Positions 1 through 7,323 are shown, numbered from the stretch's first letter. The stretch: 15,724 bases of DNA from Brachyspira pilosicoli (GCF_019402445.1 NZ_SRZM01000184.1:1-15724), one strand, 5' to 3'. Notes: a model not told the origin generated them from the sequence alone. A program made the numbers and translations.

Positions 1-195
1 ACACACCGTGCAGTACCCCACTTTTTTACGACCGTAGGGAGTGCCTGCGGCGTGTCCCAAAGAAGCAAAAGGGCTGCATTTTTTATATAAAAGAGAGTTA
101 TTCTATATTTATATATATTCAATATCTAAAATATAAATATTTGCACTTTTTGCAACTTTGACGAAGTCCACACCGTGTAAGGCGGGAAAAAGTTG
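1..195. repeat. G+C-rich, repeat-like noncoding stretch
   Basis: The first 60 bases are about 58% G+C (35 of 60 counted), far above the rest of the window. The 9-mer CACACCGTG occurs at 2-10 and again at 169-177. CAACTTT at 153-159 can pair with AAAGTTG at 189-195 around a 29-base loop that contains the second copy. Reading frame 1 is open from base 1 to a TAA at 88-90, but there is no start or ribosome-binding site in view, so it may be either the end of a gene or chance. The rest of the gap up to 241 holds only a 10-base palindrome AGTATATACT at 226-235. It looks like a dispersed intergenic repeat; that is an inference, because other copies cannot be seen here. Confidence 0.4.
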
Positions 196-241
196 AATAA
201 AAAACTGCCAAACTTAAAAATCTTCAGTATATACTATATTT

Positions 242-1009
242 CTATTTAATTATATCTAATAAAATTTTTAATGTCGTTAATAGTGATATGCTTACGAATA
301 TAGGTTTTATCACTTTTATTCCTTTTTTGATTGCAAACTTAGCACCAAAATATGTTGATGTCATTATAAACGGTATAACGAATACACCTGCCATATAATT
401 AACTTTTCCTTCTATTGCAAATATTATTAATGAACATAAATTACTTGTAAGGTTCAAAGCCTTAGCATTTCCAGAAGCAAGAAGAAAATCCATTTTATAA
501 TAAAGCACAAAAAACATTATTAAAAAGCTTCCTGTACCAGGTCCAAATACTGCATCATAAAAACCCAAAAGAAAGGCAAAGAACATTCCTATTATATAGT
601 TTTTAGCTTTGAGATTATTTTCGTCGAATAAGTTTTCTGTGCCGAAAGTTTTTGAGAATAAAGTATAAAGCCCTACTAATAAAATAAGTATCATTATTAA
701 AGGCTGTAACACTTTTGCATCTATAAGCACAATAACCTGAACACCTACAATAGAGCCTAATATTGTCATTGGTATCAAAAACTTTATTAGTTTGGTTGTG
801 AGTTTTCCGTTTTTAAAGAATGTAAAAGCAGAAACTACAGCCCCTGATGTTGAAGTGAGTTTATTTGTGGCTAGGGCGGTGTGCGGAGGAATACCGGCTA
901 TTAAATATGCAGGCAAGCTTATAAGACCACCTCCTCCAGCAGCAGCGTCAACAAACCCCGCTATAGAGCAGCCTATAATTACTATAATTAAATTTTCTAT
1001 ACTAAGCAT
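242..1009 (-). CDS. TSUP (TauE/SafE) family membrane permease
   Basis: Predicted integral membrane transporter of about 255 residues, in the usual size range of the TSUP family, whose characterised members move sulfite, sulfoacetate or other sulfur-containing or organic anions. The protein has two related halves. Each half begins with a glycine-rich membrane segment: GFVDAAAGGGGLISLP followed by the ALATNK stretch near the N-terminus, and GFYDAVFGPGTGSFLI followed by the SGNAKALNLTSN stretch in the middle. This internal duplication is the family signature. The rest is hydrophobic segments with short loops. I take the ATG at 1007-1009 as the start; a TTG 15 bases further upstream is also in frame, and neither has a strong ribosome-binding site. 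The gene stands alone and is divergent from the acetyltransferase. The substrate cannot be deduced from sequence. Confidence 0.88.
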   Translation of the reverse strand: MLSIENLIIVIIGCSIAGFVDAAAGGGGLISLPAYLIAGIPPHTALATNKLTSTSGAVVSAFTFFKNGKLTTKLIKFLIPMTILGSIVGVQVIVLIDAKVLQPLIMILILLVGLYTLFSKTFGTENLFDENNLKAKNYIIGMFFAFLLGFYDAVFGPGTGSFLIMFFVLYYKMDFLLASGNAKALNLTSNLCSLIIFAIEGKVNYMAGVFVIPFIMTSTYFGAKFAIKKGIKVIKPIFVSISLLTTLKILLDIIK

Positions 1010-1051
1010 AATAAATAATACCAATATTTTTTTAATTTATTAAGCAAAGAT

Positions 1052-1078
1052 ATTATATCTATGATGTTTTTTTGTCAA
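1052..1078 (-). promoter_or_regulatory. Probable sigma-70 promoter of the TSUP gene
   Basis: On the minus strand a perfect TTGACA (-35) lies at 1078-1073 and a perfect TATAAT (-10) at 1057-1052, separated by 15 bases. An alternative -10, TAATAT at 1055-1050, gives 17-base spacing. The -10 sits inside an 11-base inverted repeat (1049-1059, GATAT-T-ATATC). Transcription would start at about 1045, leaving a leader of roughly 35 bases before the ATG at 1009. Confidence 0.55.
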
Positions 1079-1146
1079 ATGTTTTATATTTGCTTTATAT
1101 TTTATTTGTTTTTTATTATTTTTTGTTTAAAAAATATTTAATGGTA

Positions 1147-1174
1147 TTTACAAAAACAAAAAAAGAGTTATCAT
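1147..1174 (+). promoter_or_regulatory. Possible promoter of the GNAT gene
   Basis: TTTACA at 1147-1152 and TATCAT at 1169-1174 are separated by 16 bases and lie 35 bases upstream of the acetyltransferase ATG. Each box deviates from consensus and the region is very AT-rich, so this could be chance. Confidence 0.3.
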
Positions 1175-1208
1175 ATTAAAGTTTACATAATAAAATTGAA
1201 GCTTTAGT

Positions 1209-1706
1209 ATGATTATAAGAGAAGTGCATATAAAAGATGCTAAAAATGTTCTTGATTTTATAAAAAAAGTATCAGATGAAAGTGATTTTTTAATATGTGC
1301 ATCTGATGAGAGAGAGCTTAGTGTAGAGAAAGAGAGCGAGTTTATACAGACAATAGAGAAATCTGTATTAGAGAAGATGTTTTTGTGCGAGATTGATGAA
1401 AAAATAGTTAGTATATGCAGTATTAGAGGTATTAATAAAAAGAGAGTAAAACATAGGGTTAGTTTAGGTATAAGTGTTTTAAAAGAATATTGGGGGCTTG
1501 GAATAGCTTCGAAGCTACTTGAATATACAATAAATTATTGCAAGGCTAATGATTTAAAAAAAATAGAGTTGAATGTAAGAGTTGATAATAATAGAGCAAT
1601 AAGTTTATATAAAAAATTGGGCTTTGAAATAGAGGGAGAGATAAGAAATTTTTTTTATTTGAATGGAGTTTATTATAACTGCTATTTGTTTGGTCTTTTA
1701 CTATAA
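1209..1706 (+). CDS. GNAT-family N-acetyltransferase (RimI-like)
   Basis: A 165-residue single-domain GNAT protein, expected to transfer an acetyl group from acetyl-CoA to an amine on a small molecule or protein. The first strand and helix are at residues 1-20. The core strand GISVLKEY (88-94) leads into the pyrophosphate-binding loop YWGLGIASKLL (94-104), matching the family R/Q-x-x-G-x-G/A pattern with the first position replaced. After that come LNVRVDNNRAISLYKKLGF (121-139), the typical helix that packs against CoA, and a closing strand with aromatic residues. The ATG at 1209 has only a weak upstream GAAG, and no better in-frame start is seen. It lies upstream of fliP on the same strand but is separated by 133 bases containing a hairpin and a possible promoter, so it is probably not part of the flagellar operon. 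Substrate unknown. Confidence 0.85.
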   Translation: MIIREVHIKDAKNVLDFIKKVSDESDFLICASDERELSVEKESEFIQTIEKSVLEKMFLCEIDEKIVSICSIRGINKKRVKHRVSLGISVLKEYWGLGIASKLLEYTINYCKANDLKKIELNVRVDNNRAISLYKKLGFEIEGEIRNFFYLNGVYYNCYLFGLLL

Positions 1707-1727
1707 ATGATAATTTTTTATAGTTTT
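1700..1727 (+). terminator. Weak hairpin terminator after the GNAT gene
   Basis: ACTATAAA at 1700-1707 pairs perfectly with TTTATAGT at 1717-1724 (8-bp stem, 9-base loop), and the stem runs into TTTT. It overlaps the stop codon of the acetyltransferase. The stem is almost all A-T, so its strength is doubtful, but it is well placed to separate this gene from the flagellar operon. Confidence 0.4.
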
Positions 1728-1752
1728 GTCTAAAAAATAGTTAACATAATAC

Positions 1753-1798
1753 TTGACTTTTTATTGTAATATGATAACTTATATATTAACGGTATAAT
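1753..1798 (+). promoter_or_regulatory. Candidate promoter elements of the flagellar operon
   Basis: A perfect TATAAT occurs at 1793-1798, which would start transcription around 1805, about 35 bases before the fliP ATG. A good TTGACT lies at 1753-1758 but is too far away to be its -35, and the nearer TATGAT (1770-1775) is too close to TTGACT. No sigma-28 (TAAAGTTT/GCCGATAA) or sigma-54 (TGGCAC/TTGC) pattern was seen. The operon promoter is therefore likely sigma-70 type, though its exact boxes are uncertain. Confidence 0.35.
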
Positions 1799-1839
1799 TC
1801 TGATTATATTTAATAAAAAAATTGGAGTATGATAAAAAA

Positions 1840-2622
1840 ATGAAGAAGTTTCTTGCTGTTATTGTTATATTGTGTTTATTTGCTCCGATTACTCTTTTTG
1901 CTCAAACACAAATACCTATACCGACAATAGGTTTAAACGTTACACAAGCTCAAACACCTCAGCAAGTTAGCTTAGGTCTCCAAATATTATTCTTGCTTAC
2001 TATACTTTCACTTTCTCCGTCTATTATAATAATGACTACAAGTTTTGTGAGAGTTTCTATAGTTTTAAGTTTTGTTCAAAGAGCATTGTCATTACAAGAA
2101 ACACCTCCAAGAGCATTAATAATGGGTCTTTCTTTGTTTTTAACATTTTTTATAATGATGCCAACATTAACTCAGATAAATAATGAAGCACTTCAGCCTT
2201 ATTTAAACGGTACTATAGGTGTTAATGATTTATACAGCAGAGGAATACAGCCTATAAGAATGTTTATGTTTAACTCTTTAAGAGGCGAAAACGGTATGAA
2301 GAGTTTGGATTTGTTCTTGAGTATCAGCGATAGTAATGTTAGATTAAGAGATATTCAATCCGTAGAAGATTTAGCAAAGATTCCAACTATAGTTGTTGTG
2401 CCTGCGTTTATCATTAATGAGCTTACTATAGCATTTAAAATGGGTATATATTTATTTGTGCCTTTTATAGTTATAGATTTGGTTGTAGCTTCAATATTAA
2501 TGGCTATGGGTATGATAATGCTTCCTCCAATTATGATATCATTGCCTTTAAAAATAATATTGTTTGTAGCTGTTGATGGTTGGAAGCTATTAATATTGCA
2601 GCTTGTACAAAGTTTTAATTAG
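1840..2622 (+). CDS. fliP: Flagellar type III export gate protein FliP
   Basis: FliP assembles with FliQ and FliR into the helical export gate inside the MS ring, through which rod, hook and filament subunits pass. The 260-residue protein starts with a cleavable signal peptide (residues 1-21, basic MKK, hydrophobic core, likely cut after LFA), as is usual for FliP. The conserved block SFVRVSIVLSFVQRALSLQ (68-86) with ETPPRALIMGLSLFLTFFIM (87-106) follows, then a periplasmic region. The C-terminal block starts at VPAFIINELTIAFKMG (187-202) and continues to MLPP (227-230). I chose the ATG at 1840, because it begins a proper signal peptide and lies 12 bases after GGAG (1824-1827); the in-frame TTG at 1822 would overlap that site. 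It is the first gene of the operon in this window. No fliO precedes it. Confidence 0.97.
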   Translation: MKKFLAVIVILCLFAPITLFAQTQIPIPTIGLNVTQAQTPQQVSLGLQILFLLTILSLSPSIIIMTTSFVRVSIVLSFVQRALSLQETPPRALIMGLSLFLTFFIMMPTLTQINNEALQPYLNGTIGVNDLYSRGIQPIRMFMFNSLRGENGMKSLDLFLSISDSNVRLRDIQSVEDLAKIPTIVVVPAFIINELTIAFKMGIYLFVPFIVIDLVVASILMAMGMIMLPPIMISLPLKIILFVAVDGWKLLILQLVQSFN

Positions 2623-2646
2623 GAAATATTGATAAGAGGGTAAATT

Positions 2647-2916
2647 ATGAATGATACTTCTATTATTGTTTTAGTTCAAGAAACTTTATGGACTTTTATG
2701 CTTCTTTCAGCTCCTGTTTTGGGAGTTTCTATAATAGTTGGTCTTATTATATCTATAATACAGGCTACTACAAGTATTCAAGAGCAAACTTTAACTTTTG
2801 TACCAAAAATGATAGCCATGCTTGCAGTTATATATTTTTTAGCTTCTTGGATGATTAATTATATAAGCGGTTTTACGGTTAGACTTTTTAATATATTGCC
2901 TACTATAGCAAGATAA
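2647..2916 (+). CDS. fliQ: Flagellar export gate protein FliQ
   Basis: An 89-residue protein of the usual FliQ length, with two hydrophobic helices (about residues 15-39 and 53-75). It carries the family hallmark between them, GLIISIIQATTSIQEQTLTF (32-51), including the conserved Q-x3-S-x-QEQT pattern. Several FliQ copies wrap around the FliP5-FliR1 core of the export gate in the inner membrane. The ribosome-binding site AGAGGG (2635-2640) lies 6 bases before the ATG. The gene is 24 bases from fliP and 24 bases from fliR, consistent with one transcript. Confidence 0.96.
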   Translation: MNDTSIIVLVQETLWTFMLLSAPVLGVSIIVGLIISIIQATTSIQEQTLTFVPKMIAMLAVIYFLASWMINYISGFTVRLFNILPTIAR

Positions 2917-2940
2917 TAATAAATACGGAATAATTAGAAG

Positions 2941-3744
2941 ATGGATAATTTTGTTAATTTCTTTCAGATTTACCTTCTCATAATGGTAAGATTTTTGGCT
3001 ATACTCATAGTAGCTCCTTTGTTTTCTTCTAATGTTATTCCTAATACTATAAAAGCAGGATTAGCATTTATAGCAACAGCAACAATTTTTCCATTGGTAG
3101 CAAATACATCAGTGCAAGCAGCTCCTACTTTTTTAGAGTATTTTTTAAGTTTGTTAAATGAAGCATTGATAGGTTTACTAATAGGCTTTTTAATGTCTAT
3201 AATATTTTTGGCTTTTCAAGTTACAACTAACTTCTTTGAAATACAAATGGGCTTTGGTATATCTGAGGCAGTTGACCCTATAAGCCAAATTACTGTTCCT
3301 GTATTAGGTCAGCTTCAGGCTTTAGTTGTAATACTTATATTTATAGCTATAGATGGTCAGAATTGGGTAATAAGAACTTTGTATAATAGTTTTAAAGCTA
3401 TGCCAGTATTGAGCGATGCTTCAAAGGCTGTGTTTTTAGGTTCTTTTCAGGGTGTGATAGATAGAATGATTTATTATATGAGTTCTATGTTTTCTATTGC
3501 TTTATCGCTTGCTTTGCCTATAATGCTTACTTTGTTTTTACTTTCATTAAGTTTAGGGTTACTAGCAAAAGCAGCTCCTCAAATGAATATATTAATGCTT
3601 GGTTTCCCTATGCAAATAGCTGTTGGAATTGTTGCATACTATATACTTATTCCTGCATTAATTGCTAATTTTATGAAGATATTGCAAAACACAATTGCAG
3701 ATATTAATAATTTATTTGTTTTTTTGTCAGGAGGTACAGTATGA
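2941..3744 (+). CDS. fliR: Flagellar export gate protein FliR
   Basis: FliR is the single-copy subunit that completes the FliP-FliQ export gate and contacts FlhB. The 267-residue protein is hydrophobic throughout, with about six membrane segments. Typical features are the N-terminal LLIMVRFLAILIVAPLFSS stretch (13-31), NEALIGLLIGFLMSIIFLAF (73-92), the QMGFGISEAVDP segment (102-113) and the C-terminal AAPQMNILMLGFPMQIAVG stretch (211-229). The ribosome-binding site is weak (AGAAG directly before the ATG, or CGGAA further away). Its stop codon overlaps the flhB start in an ATGA junction (3741-3744), pointing to translational coupling. Confidence 0.96.
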   Translation: MDNFVNFFQIYLLIMVRFLAILIVAPLFSSNVIPNTIKAGLAFIATATIFPLVANTSVQAAPTFLEYFLSLLNEALIGLLIGFLMSIIFLAFQVTTNFFEIQMGFGISEAVDPISQITVPVLGQLQALVVILIFIAIDGQNWVIRTLYNSFKAMPVLSDASKAVFLGSFQGVIDRMIYYMSSMFSIALSLALPIMLTLFLLSLSLGLLAKAAPQMNILMLGFPMQIAVGIVAYYILIPALIANFMKILQNTIADINNLFVFLSGGTV

Positions 3745-4955
3745 TAATGCTTGCTTCTTTGATTAAATATTTACAACTAAAAGATTTATTTGTTTCTATA
3801 AGGGCTAAACTTTATAGAAAATATTTGCGTTTAACGGGTAGAGGTTTTGCACTAACTTTATTTGCATCTGCTGAAGATGAAGGAAGAACAGAACTTCCTA
3901 CAGAGAGAAAAAAGAGAAGAGCAAGAGAAGAAGAAGGTCGTGTTGTAAACTCTGTAGAAATTAATCAAACTTTAGTGTTGGGTGTTACTACAGTTTTAAT
4001 AGCTTTACTTATAGGCTATCTTACTCACACATTATCACAATTTTTTATTGATATTATAAATAGAATTGCCAATGCTGATGCAACAATGACTATGGACGGT
4101 TTGCCTGATATATTTATAGAAATAGTTTTATTAATAGCAAAAACAGCTGGTATAATTTTACTTGCAGCATTGATTATTGGTGTTGGAGTAAATTTAGCAC
4201 AAACACAATTCTTATTTACTACCAAAAAATTAAAACCAAACTTCAAAAGAATAGCACCAACTTGGTCAAATTTTAAAGAGAGAGTTTTTATATCTTCTCA
4301 AAACTTAATGAACTTAGCTAAAATACTTTTTAAAATGCTTGTTATTGGCGTATTAACATTTACAACAATAAACGGCAGACGCAATGATTTGTTTAATATG
4401 GTTCATATGGAATTAGCACAGGCTATGAATGTATTTTTCTTTATAGTTTTAGAGATGATAGGTAAGGTAATGATATTTATGATAATAGTTGCTGTTGTGG
4501 ACTATTATTTTCAGAGAAAGCAATATATCAATAGCTTAAAGATGACAAAGCATGAGATGAAAGAAGAGTTCAAAGAAATGGAAGGAGACCCTTTAGTAAA
4601 GAATCAGCTTCAAGAAATGGCTAGAAAAATTGTAAGCAGAACAATGCTTAAATCAGTACCAGAGGCAGATGTAATAATCACAAACCCAACACACTTTGCC
4701 GTTGCTTTAAAATATCAAAGCGGGGATTATGCTCCTATAGTAACTGCAAAAGGAGTTGATAATATTGCTTTAAAAATAAAAGAGATAGCAAAAGAACATG
4801 AAGTAGAAATAGTAGAAAATAAACCTTTAGCCCGTGAGCTTTATTATAATGTGGATATAGGGCAGTATATACCAGAGAAGCTGTTTCATGTTGTGTCAAG
4901 AATACTTGGCGAGGTATATAGAATACGTAATGAAAAAATGGCAAGGGCTATATAG
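3741..4955 (+). CDS. flhB: Flagellar export switch protein FlhB
   Basis: FlhB controls the change from rod/hook-type to filament-type export substrates. The 404-residue protein has an N-terminal stretch ending in FASAEDEGRTELPTERKKRR (41-60), the conserved basic entry region. Four hydrophobic helices follow (roughly 77-98, 124-155, 193-211, 229-256), then a charged linker with DYYFQRKQY (254-262) and a cytoplasmic domain. The autocleavage motif NPTH is intact at residues 315-318 (codons 4683-4694) within ITNPTHFAVALKY. A strong AGGAGG (3729-3734) sits 6 bases before the ATG. About 40 residues precede the usual FlhB beginning, including a basic amphipathic segment, so the protein is longer than the 350-380 residues common in the family. 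The TAG stop overlaps the flhA ribosome-binding site. Confidence 0.97.
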   Translation: MIMLASLIKYLQLKDLFVSIRAKLYRKYLRLTGRGFALTLFASAEDEGRTELPTERKKRRAREEEGRVVNSVEINQTLVLGVTTVLIALLIGYLTHTLSQFFIDIINRIANADATMTMDGLPDIFIEIVLLIAKTAGIILLAALIIGVGVNLAQTQFLFTTKKLKPNFKRIAPTWSNFKERVFISSQNLMNLAKILFKMLVIGVLTFTTINGRRNDLFNMVHMELAQAMNVFFFIVLEMIGKVMIFMIIVAVVDYYFQRKQYINSLKMTKHEMKEEFKEMEGDPLVKNQLQEMARKIVSRTMLKSVPEADVIITNPTHFAVALKYQSGDYAPIVTAKGVDNIALKIKEIAKEHEVEIVENKPLARELYYNVDIGQYIPEKLFHVVSRILGEVYRIRNEKMARAI

Positions 4956-4971
4956 GAGGAAATGAAAAGTG
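4954..4971 (+). promoter_or_regulatory. Strong ribosome-binding site deciding a GTG start for flhA
   Basis: AGGAGGA at 4954-4960 overlaps the flhB stop and lies 8 bases before the GTG at 4969. An ATG at 4962 is out of frame with flhA, only 1-2 bases from the site, and stops after six codons (MKSGNY). The geometry favours the GTG. Confidence 0.7.
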
Positions 4972-7089
4972 GCAACTATTAATAATGCTAAATCACTTTT
5001 AGATTCGATAAAATTACCTACAAATCTTAGCAGACACAGCGACATAATGTTTGCTATAGGTGCGGTTATGGTAATAATGATGCTTATTATACCGCTTCCT
5101 TCTATGATTTTGGATTTTCTTCTTATCATAAATATAGTTATATCTTTGCTTATACTTCTTATGGTTTTGAGTATAAAGAGTGCTAGTGAGTTTAGTGTAT
5201 TTCCTTCTGTGCTTTTGGTTATGACAGCATTTAGACTTGCATTAAACGTTTCTACAACAAGAGCAATACTTACACAGGGTGCTAATTTTAATGGTAAGGT
5301 TATCACTTCATTTGCTGAGTTTGTAGTTGGAAATAATATAGTTGTGGGTGTTGTAATATTTATCATACTTATAATAGTTCAGTTTGTAGTAATTACTAAG
5401 GGTGCTACAAGAGTATCAGAAGTAGCTGCAAGATTTGCATTAGATAGTATGCCTTCAAAGATGATGGCTGTTGAAAGCGAACTTCAGGCTGGAGCTATTA
5501 CAGATAAAGAAGCAGAAGAGAAGAGAAAAAAGATAAGAGGCGAGAGTGATTTTTATGGTACTATGGACGGTGCTTCAAAGTTTGTTCAGGGTGACGTTAT
5601 CGCTGGTATTATAATCACTATTATAAATATAGTAGGCGGACTCATAATTGGTATGACAATGAGGGGAGAGCCTTTTGCTCAGGCTGCTGATGCTTATACT
5701 CGTTTTACTGTGGGTGATGGTTTGGTAAGTCAGATACCTTCTTTCTTTATGAGTTTTGCTACTGGTTTGCTTGTTACTAGAAGCAGCAGCGAGGATAATT
5801 TGTCTACTCAAATTGCTGTACAAGTTTTTGCTAAGCCAAAGAATTTATTTATTGGTGCCGGTTTTGCATTCTTCTTAATGTTCTTACCAGGATTCCCAAA
5901 GATAGCATTATTTGTTATAGCATTGGCATTATTTTTAGCAGGTTATGCTCTAAGAAAAGAACAGCAAGAGCTTGGACTTAATGAAGACGGCACTAAAGCA
6001 GAAGCTCAGGAACAGCCTCAAAATGGTCCTTTAGATGTTACACCTTTCTTAAAAGTAGAGAAGATAGAATTATCCATTGCTACATCATTAGTGCCTTTAG
6101 CATTAGAATCTGAAGGTGGAGATTTAATACATAGAATAACTCAGATTCGTAGAGAGCTTGCTTTGGAGGTTGGGCTTGTAGTTCCTCCTGTTCGTATAGT
6201 AGATAATCAGGCTATAGAGCCAGATGAATACACTATAAGCATAAATAATACAGAAATGGCTAGAGGTTTTGTTCGTCCAAACATGCTTCTTGCTTTAAAT
6301 GCTAATTCTAAAGAAGGTCCTACTCCTGATTGTGAGAGTGTTAAAGACCCTGCTTTTGGTCTTCCTGCTTATTGGATTAGAGTTGCTGAAAAAGACACTG
6401 CTGAGAGAAAGAACTTTATGTTGTTTGAGCCTACTGCAGTTATTGCTACACATTTCAGCGAAACAATTAAAAGAAATGCTAATCTTCTTATCGGACGTGA
6501 AGAAGTACAGAATATGCTTGACCTTATTAAAGATGATAATAAGGCTCTTGTATCAGAGGTGCTTGCTGCTAAACCTCATAATGAAAGTCCTCTTGGATAT
6601 ATACAAAAAGTATTGCAGAACTTGCTTCAAGAGGAGATACCTATCAGAAACAGTGTTGCTATATTAGAAGGTATTGCTGATGCTATAACAATTATGGGAA
6701 GCGAACAAGCTACAGAATTAGTAAGAAGTAGATTAGCTCCTCAAATATCACAGATTATAGCTGATGACCAGAGAAATATAAGAGTTATTACATTGAGTCA
6801 GCAGCTTCAAAATAATATAGCTCAAAATTTAGCTGACAGCGGAAATATACAAGGCTCTCAAATGATAGCTATGAGTTTTGAAAGTATGCAGGCTCTTATA
6901 AGAAATATAAAAGATGCAGTAAAATTAGTTCAAGAGTCTGGAGTTGATGAAATAGTATTTTTAGTTTCACCTATAATAAGAAGACCTTTGTATCAATTTA
7001 TTGCTAAAAATATTGGTAAGTATAAAGTGGTGGCAACAACTGAAATCGCACAGGGTTATAATGTGATGGGTGTTGCTAGTATAAAATAA
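4969..7089 (+). CDS. flhA: Flagellar export apparatus protein FlhA
   Basis: FlhA is the large export-gate subunit that forms a nonameric ring, docks substrate-chaperone complexes and couples export to the proton gradient. The length of 706 residues fits the family. The N-terminal half has hydrophobic helices starting at about residue 27, with the FHIPEP-family block LPSMILDFLLIINIVISLLI (43-62) and FPSVLLVMTAFRLALNVSTT (78-97). The conserved cytoplasmic loop is RFALDSMPSKMMAVESELQA (155-174), followed by FYGTMDGASKFVQGD (195-209). After an acidic linker (about 330-355) comes the cytoplasmic ring-forming domain, ending in a conserved stretch around VSPIIRRPLYQFI. The start is GTG, supported by the strong ribosome-binding site at 4954; the next in-frame ATG (5047) would remove 26 residues. 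Confidence 0.97.
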   Translation: MATINNAKSLLDSIKLPTNLSRHSDIMFAIGAVMVIMMLIIPLPSMILDFLLIINIVISLLILLMVLSIKSASEFSVFPSVLLVMTAFRLALNVSTTRAILTQGANFNGKVITSFAEFVVGNNIVVGVVIFIILIIVQFVVITKGATRVSEVAARFALDSMPSKMMAVESELQAGAITDKEAEEKRKKIRGESDFYGTMDGASKFVQGDVIAGIIITIINIVGGLIIGMTMRGEPFAQAADAYTRFTVGDGLVSQIPSFFMSFATGLLVTRSSSEDNLSTQIAVQVFAKPKNLFIGAGFAFFLMFLPGFPKIALFVIALALFLAGYALRKEQQELGLNEDGTKAEAQEQPQNGPLDVTPFLKVEKIELSIATSLVPLALESEGGDLIHRITQIRRELALEVGLVVPPVRIVDNQAIEPDEYTISINNTEMARGFVRPNMLLALNANSKEGPTPDCESVKDPAFGLPAYWIRVAEKDTAERKNFMLFEPTAVIATHFSETIKRNANLLIGREEVQNMLDLIKDDNKALVSEVLAAKPHNESPLGYIQKVLQNLLQEEIPIRNSVAILEGIADAITIMGSEQATELVRSRLAPQISQIIADDQRNIRVITLSQQLQNNIAQNLADSGNIQGSQMIAMSFESMQALIRNIKDAVKLVQESGVDEIVFLVSPIIRRPLYQFIAKNIGKYKVVATTEIAQGYNVMGVASIK

Positions 7090-7131
7090 AAATAAATAAG
7101 TTTTTAATAAAATATTATTGGAGTAATGATT

Positions 7132-7305
7132 ATGAAAACTATCAAAATCTTTGGTAAAAACAGAGAAGAAATTGAAAAACAGGCTAGGGATAAATATGGT
7201 GAAAATTATTTTATTATTAGCATAAGAGAATTAAGCAGAAAAAATATATTTGGTATTATAAAAAAAGAATTTGAAGTATCTATCGGCGTTTTAGAGCAGT
7301 ATTAA
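7132..7305 (+). CDS. Small stand-alone FlhF N-terminal-domain-like protein
   Basis: A 57-residue open frame fills the gap between flhA and flhF. I take the ATG at 7132, 8 bases after GGAG (7120-7123); an ATG at 7126 is in frame but only 2 bases from that site. The gene ends 18 bases before flhF. Its sequence aligns over nearly its whole length with residues 5-55 of the FlhF encoded next door. Shared positions include G8-K9, A18-R19, Y22-G23, N25, I28, S30, G41 and K44-K45, about a dozen identities plus many conservative matches such as ENYFIIS against SNFYILS. It therefore looks like a duplicate of the FlhF N-terminal domain without linker or GTPase. In the wider family the FxG-K-K region resembles the KKGFLG motif of Jag/KhpB N-terminal domains. 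No signal peptide or membrane segment. The function is unknown; a regulator or partner of FlhF is the natural guess. Confidence 0.8.
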   Translation: MKTIKIFGKNREEIEKQARDKYGENYFIISIRELSRKNIFGIIKKEFEVSIGVLEQY

Positions 7306-7323
7306 TTTTAGGGAGTTATTAAG

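Noticed and set aside
1..90. Partial protein-coding gene in frame 1 (29 codons, stop at 88-90)
   Set aside because: The frame is open but short, its composition differs from all other genes here, and the segment shares a repeated 9-mer with noncoding sequence further on. It was not listed as a CDS.
792..1043. 83-residue open frame on the plus strand
   Set aside because: It is antisense to the TSUP permease, has no ribosome-binding site and no recognisable domain; the minus-strand frame has clear family motifs.
1707..1821. Sigma-28 or sigma-54 promoter in front of fliP
   Set aside because: No TAAAGTTT/GCCGATAA-like or TGGCAC/TTGC-like pair was found; the only good box is a sigma-70 TATAAT.
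1822..1839. Upstream TTG start for fliP
   Set aside because: The TTG overlaps the GGAG that serves the ATG at 1840 and would put six charged residues before a normal signal peptide.
4896..5366. 156-residue open frame on the minus strand
   Set aside because: It is antisense to flhB/flhA, and its hydrophobic composition mirrors the membrane codons of flhA.
6299..6667. 122-residue plus-strand frame with Leu-rich sequence
   Set aside because: It is a frame-shifted shadow inside flhA, where the flhA frame is intact and conserved.
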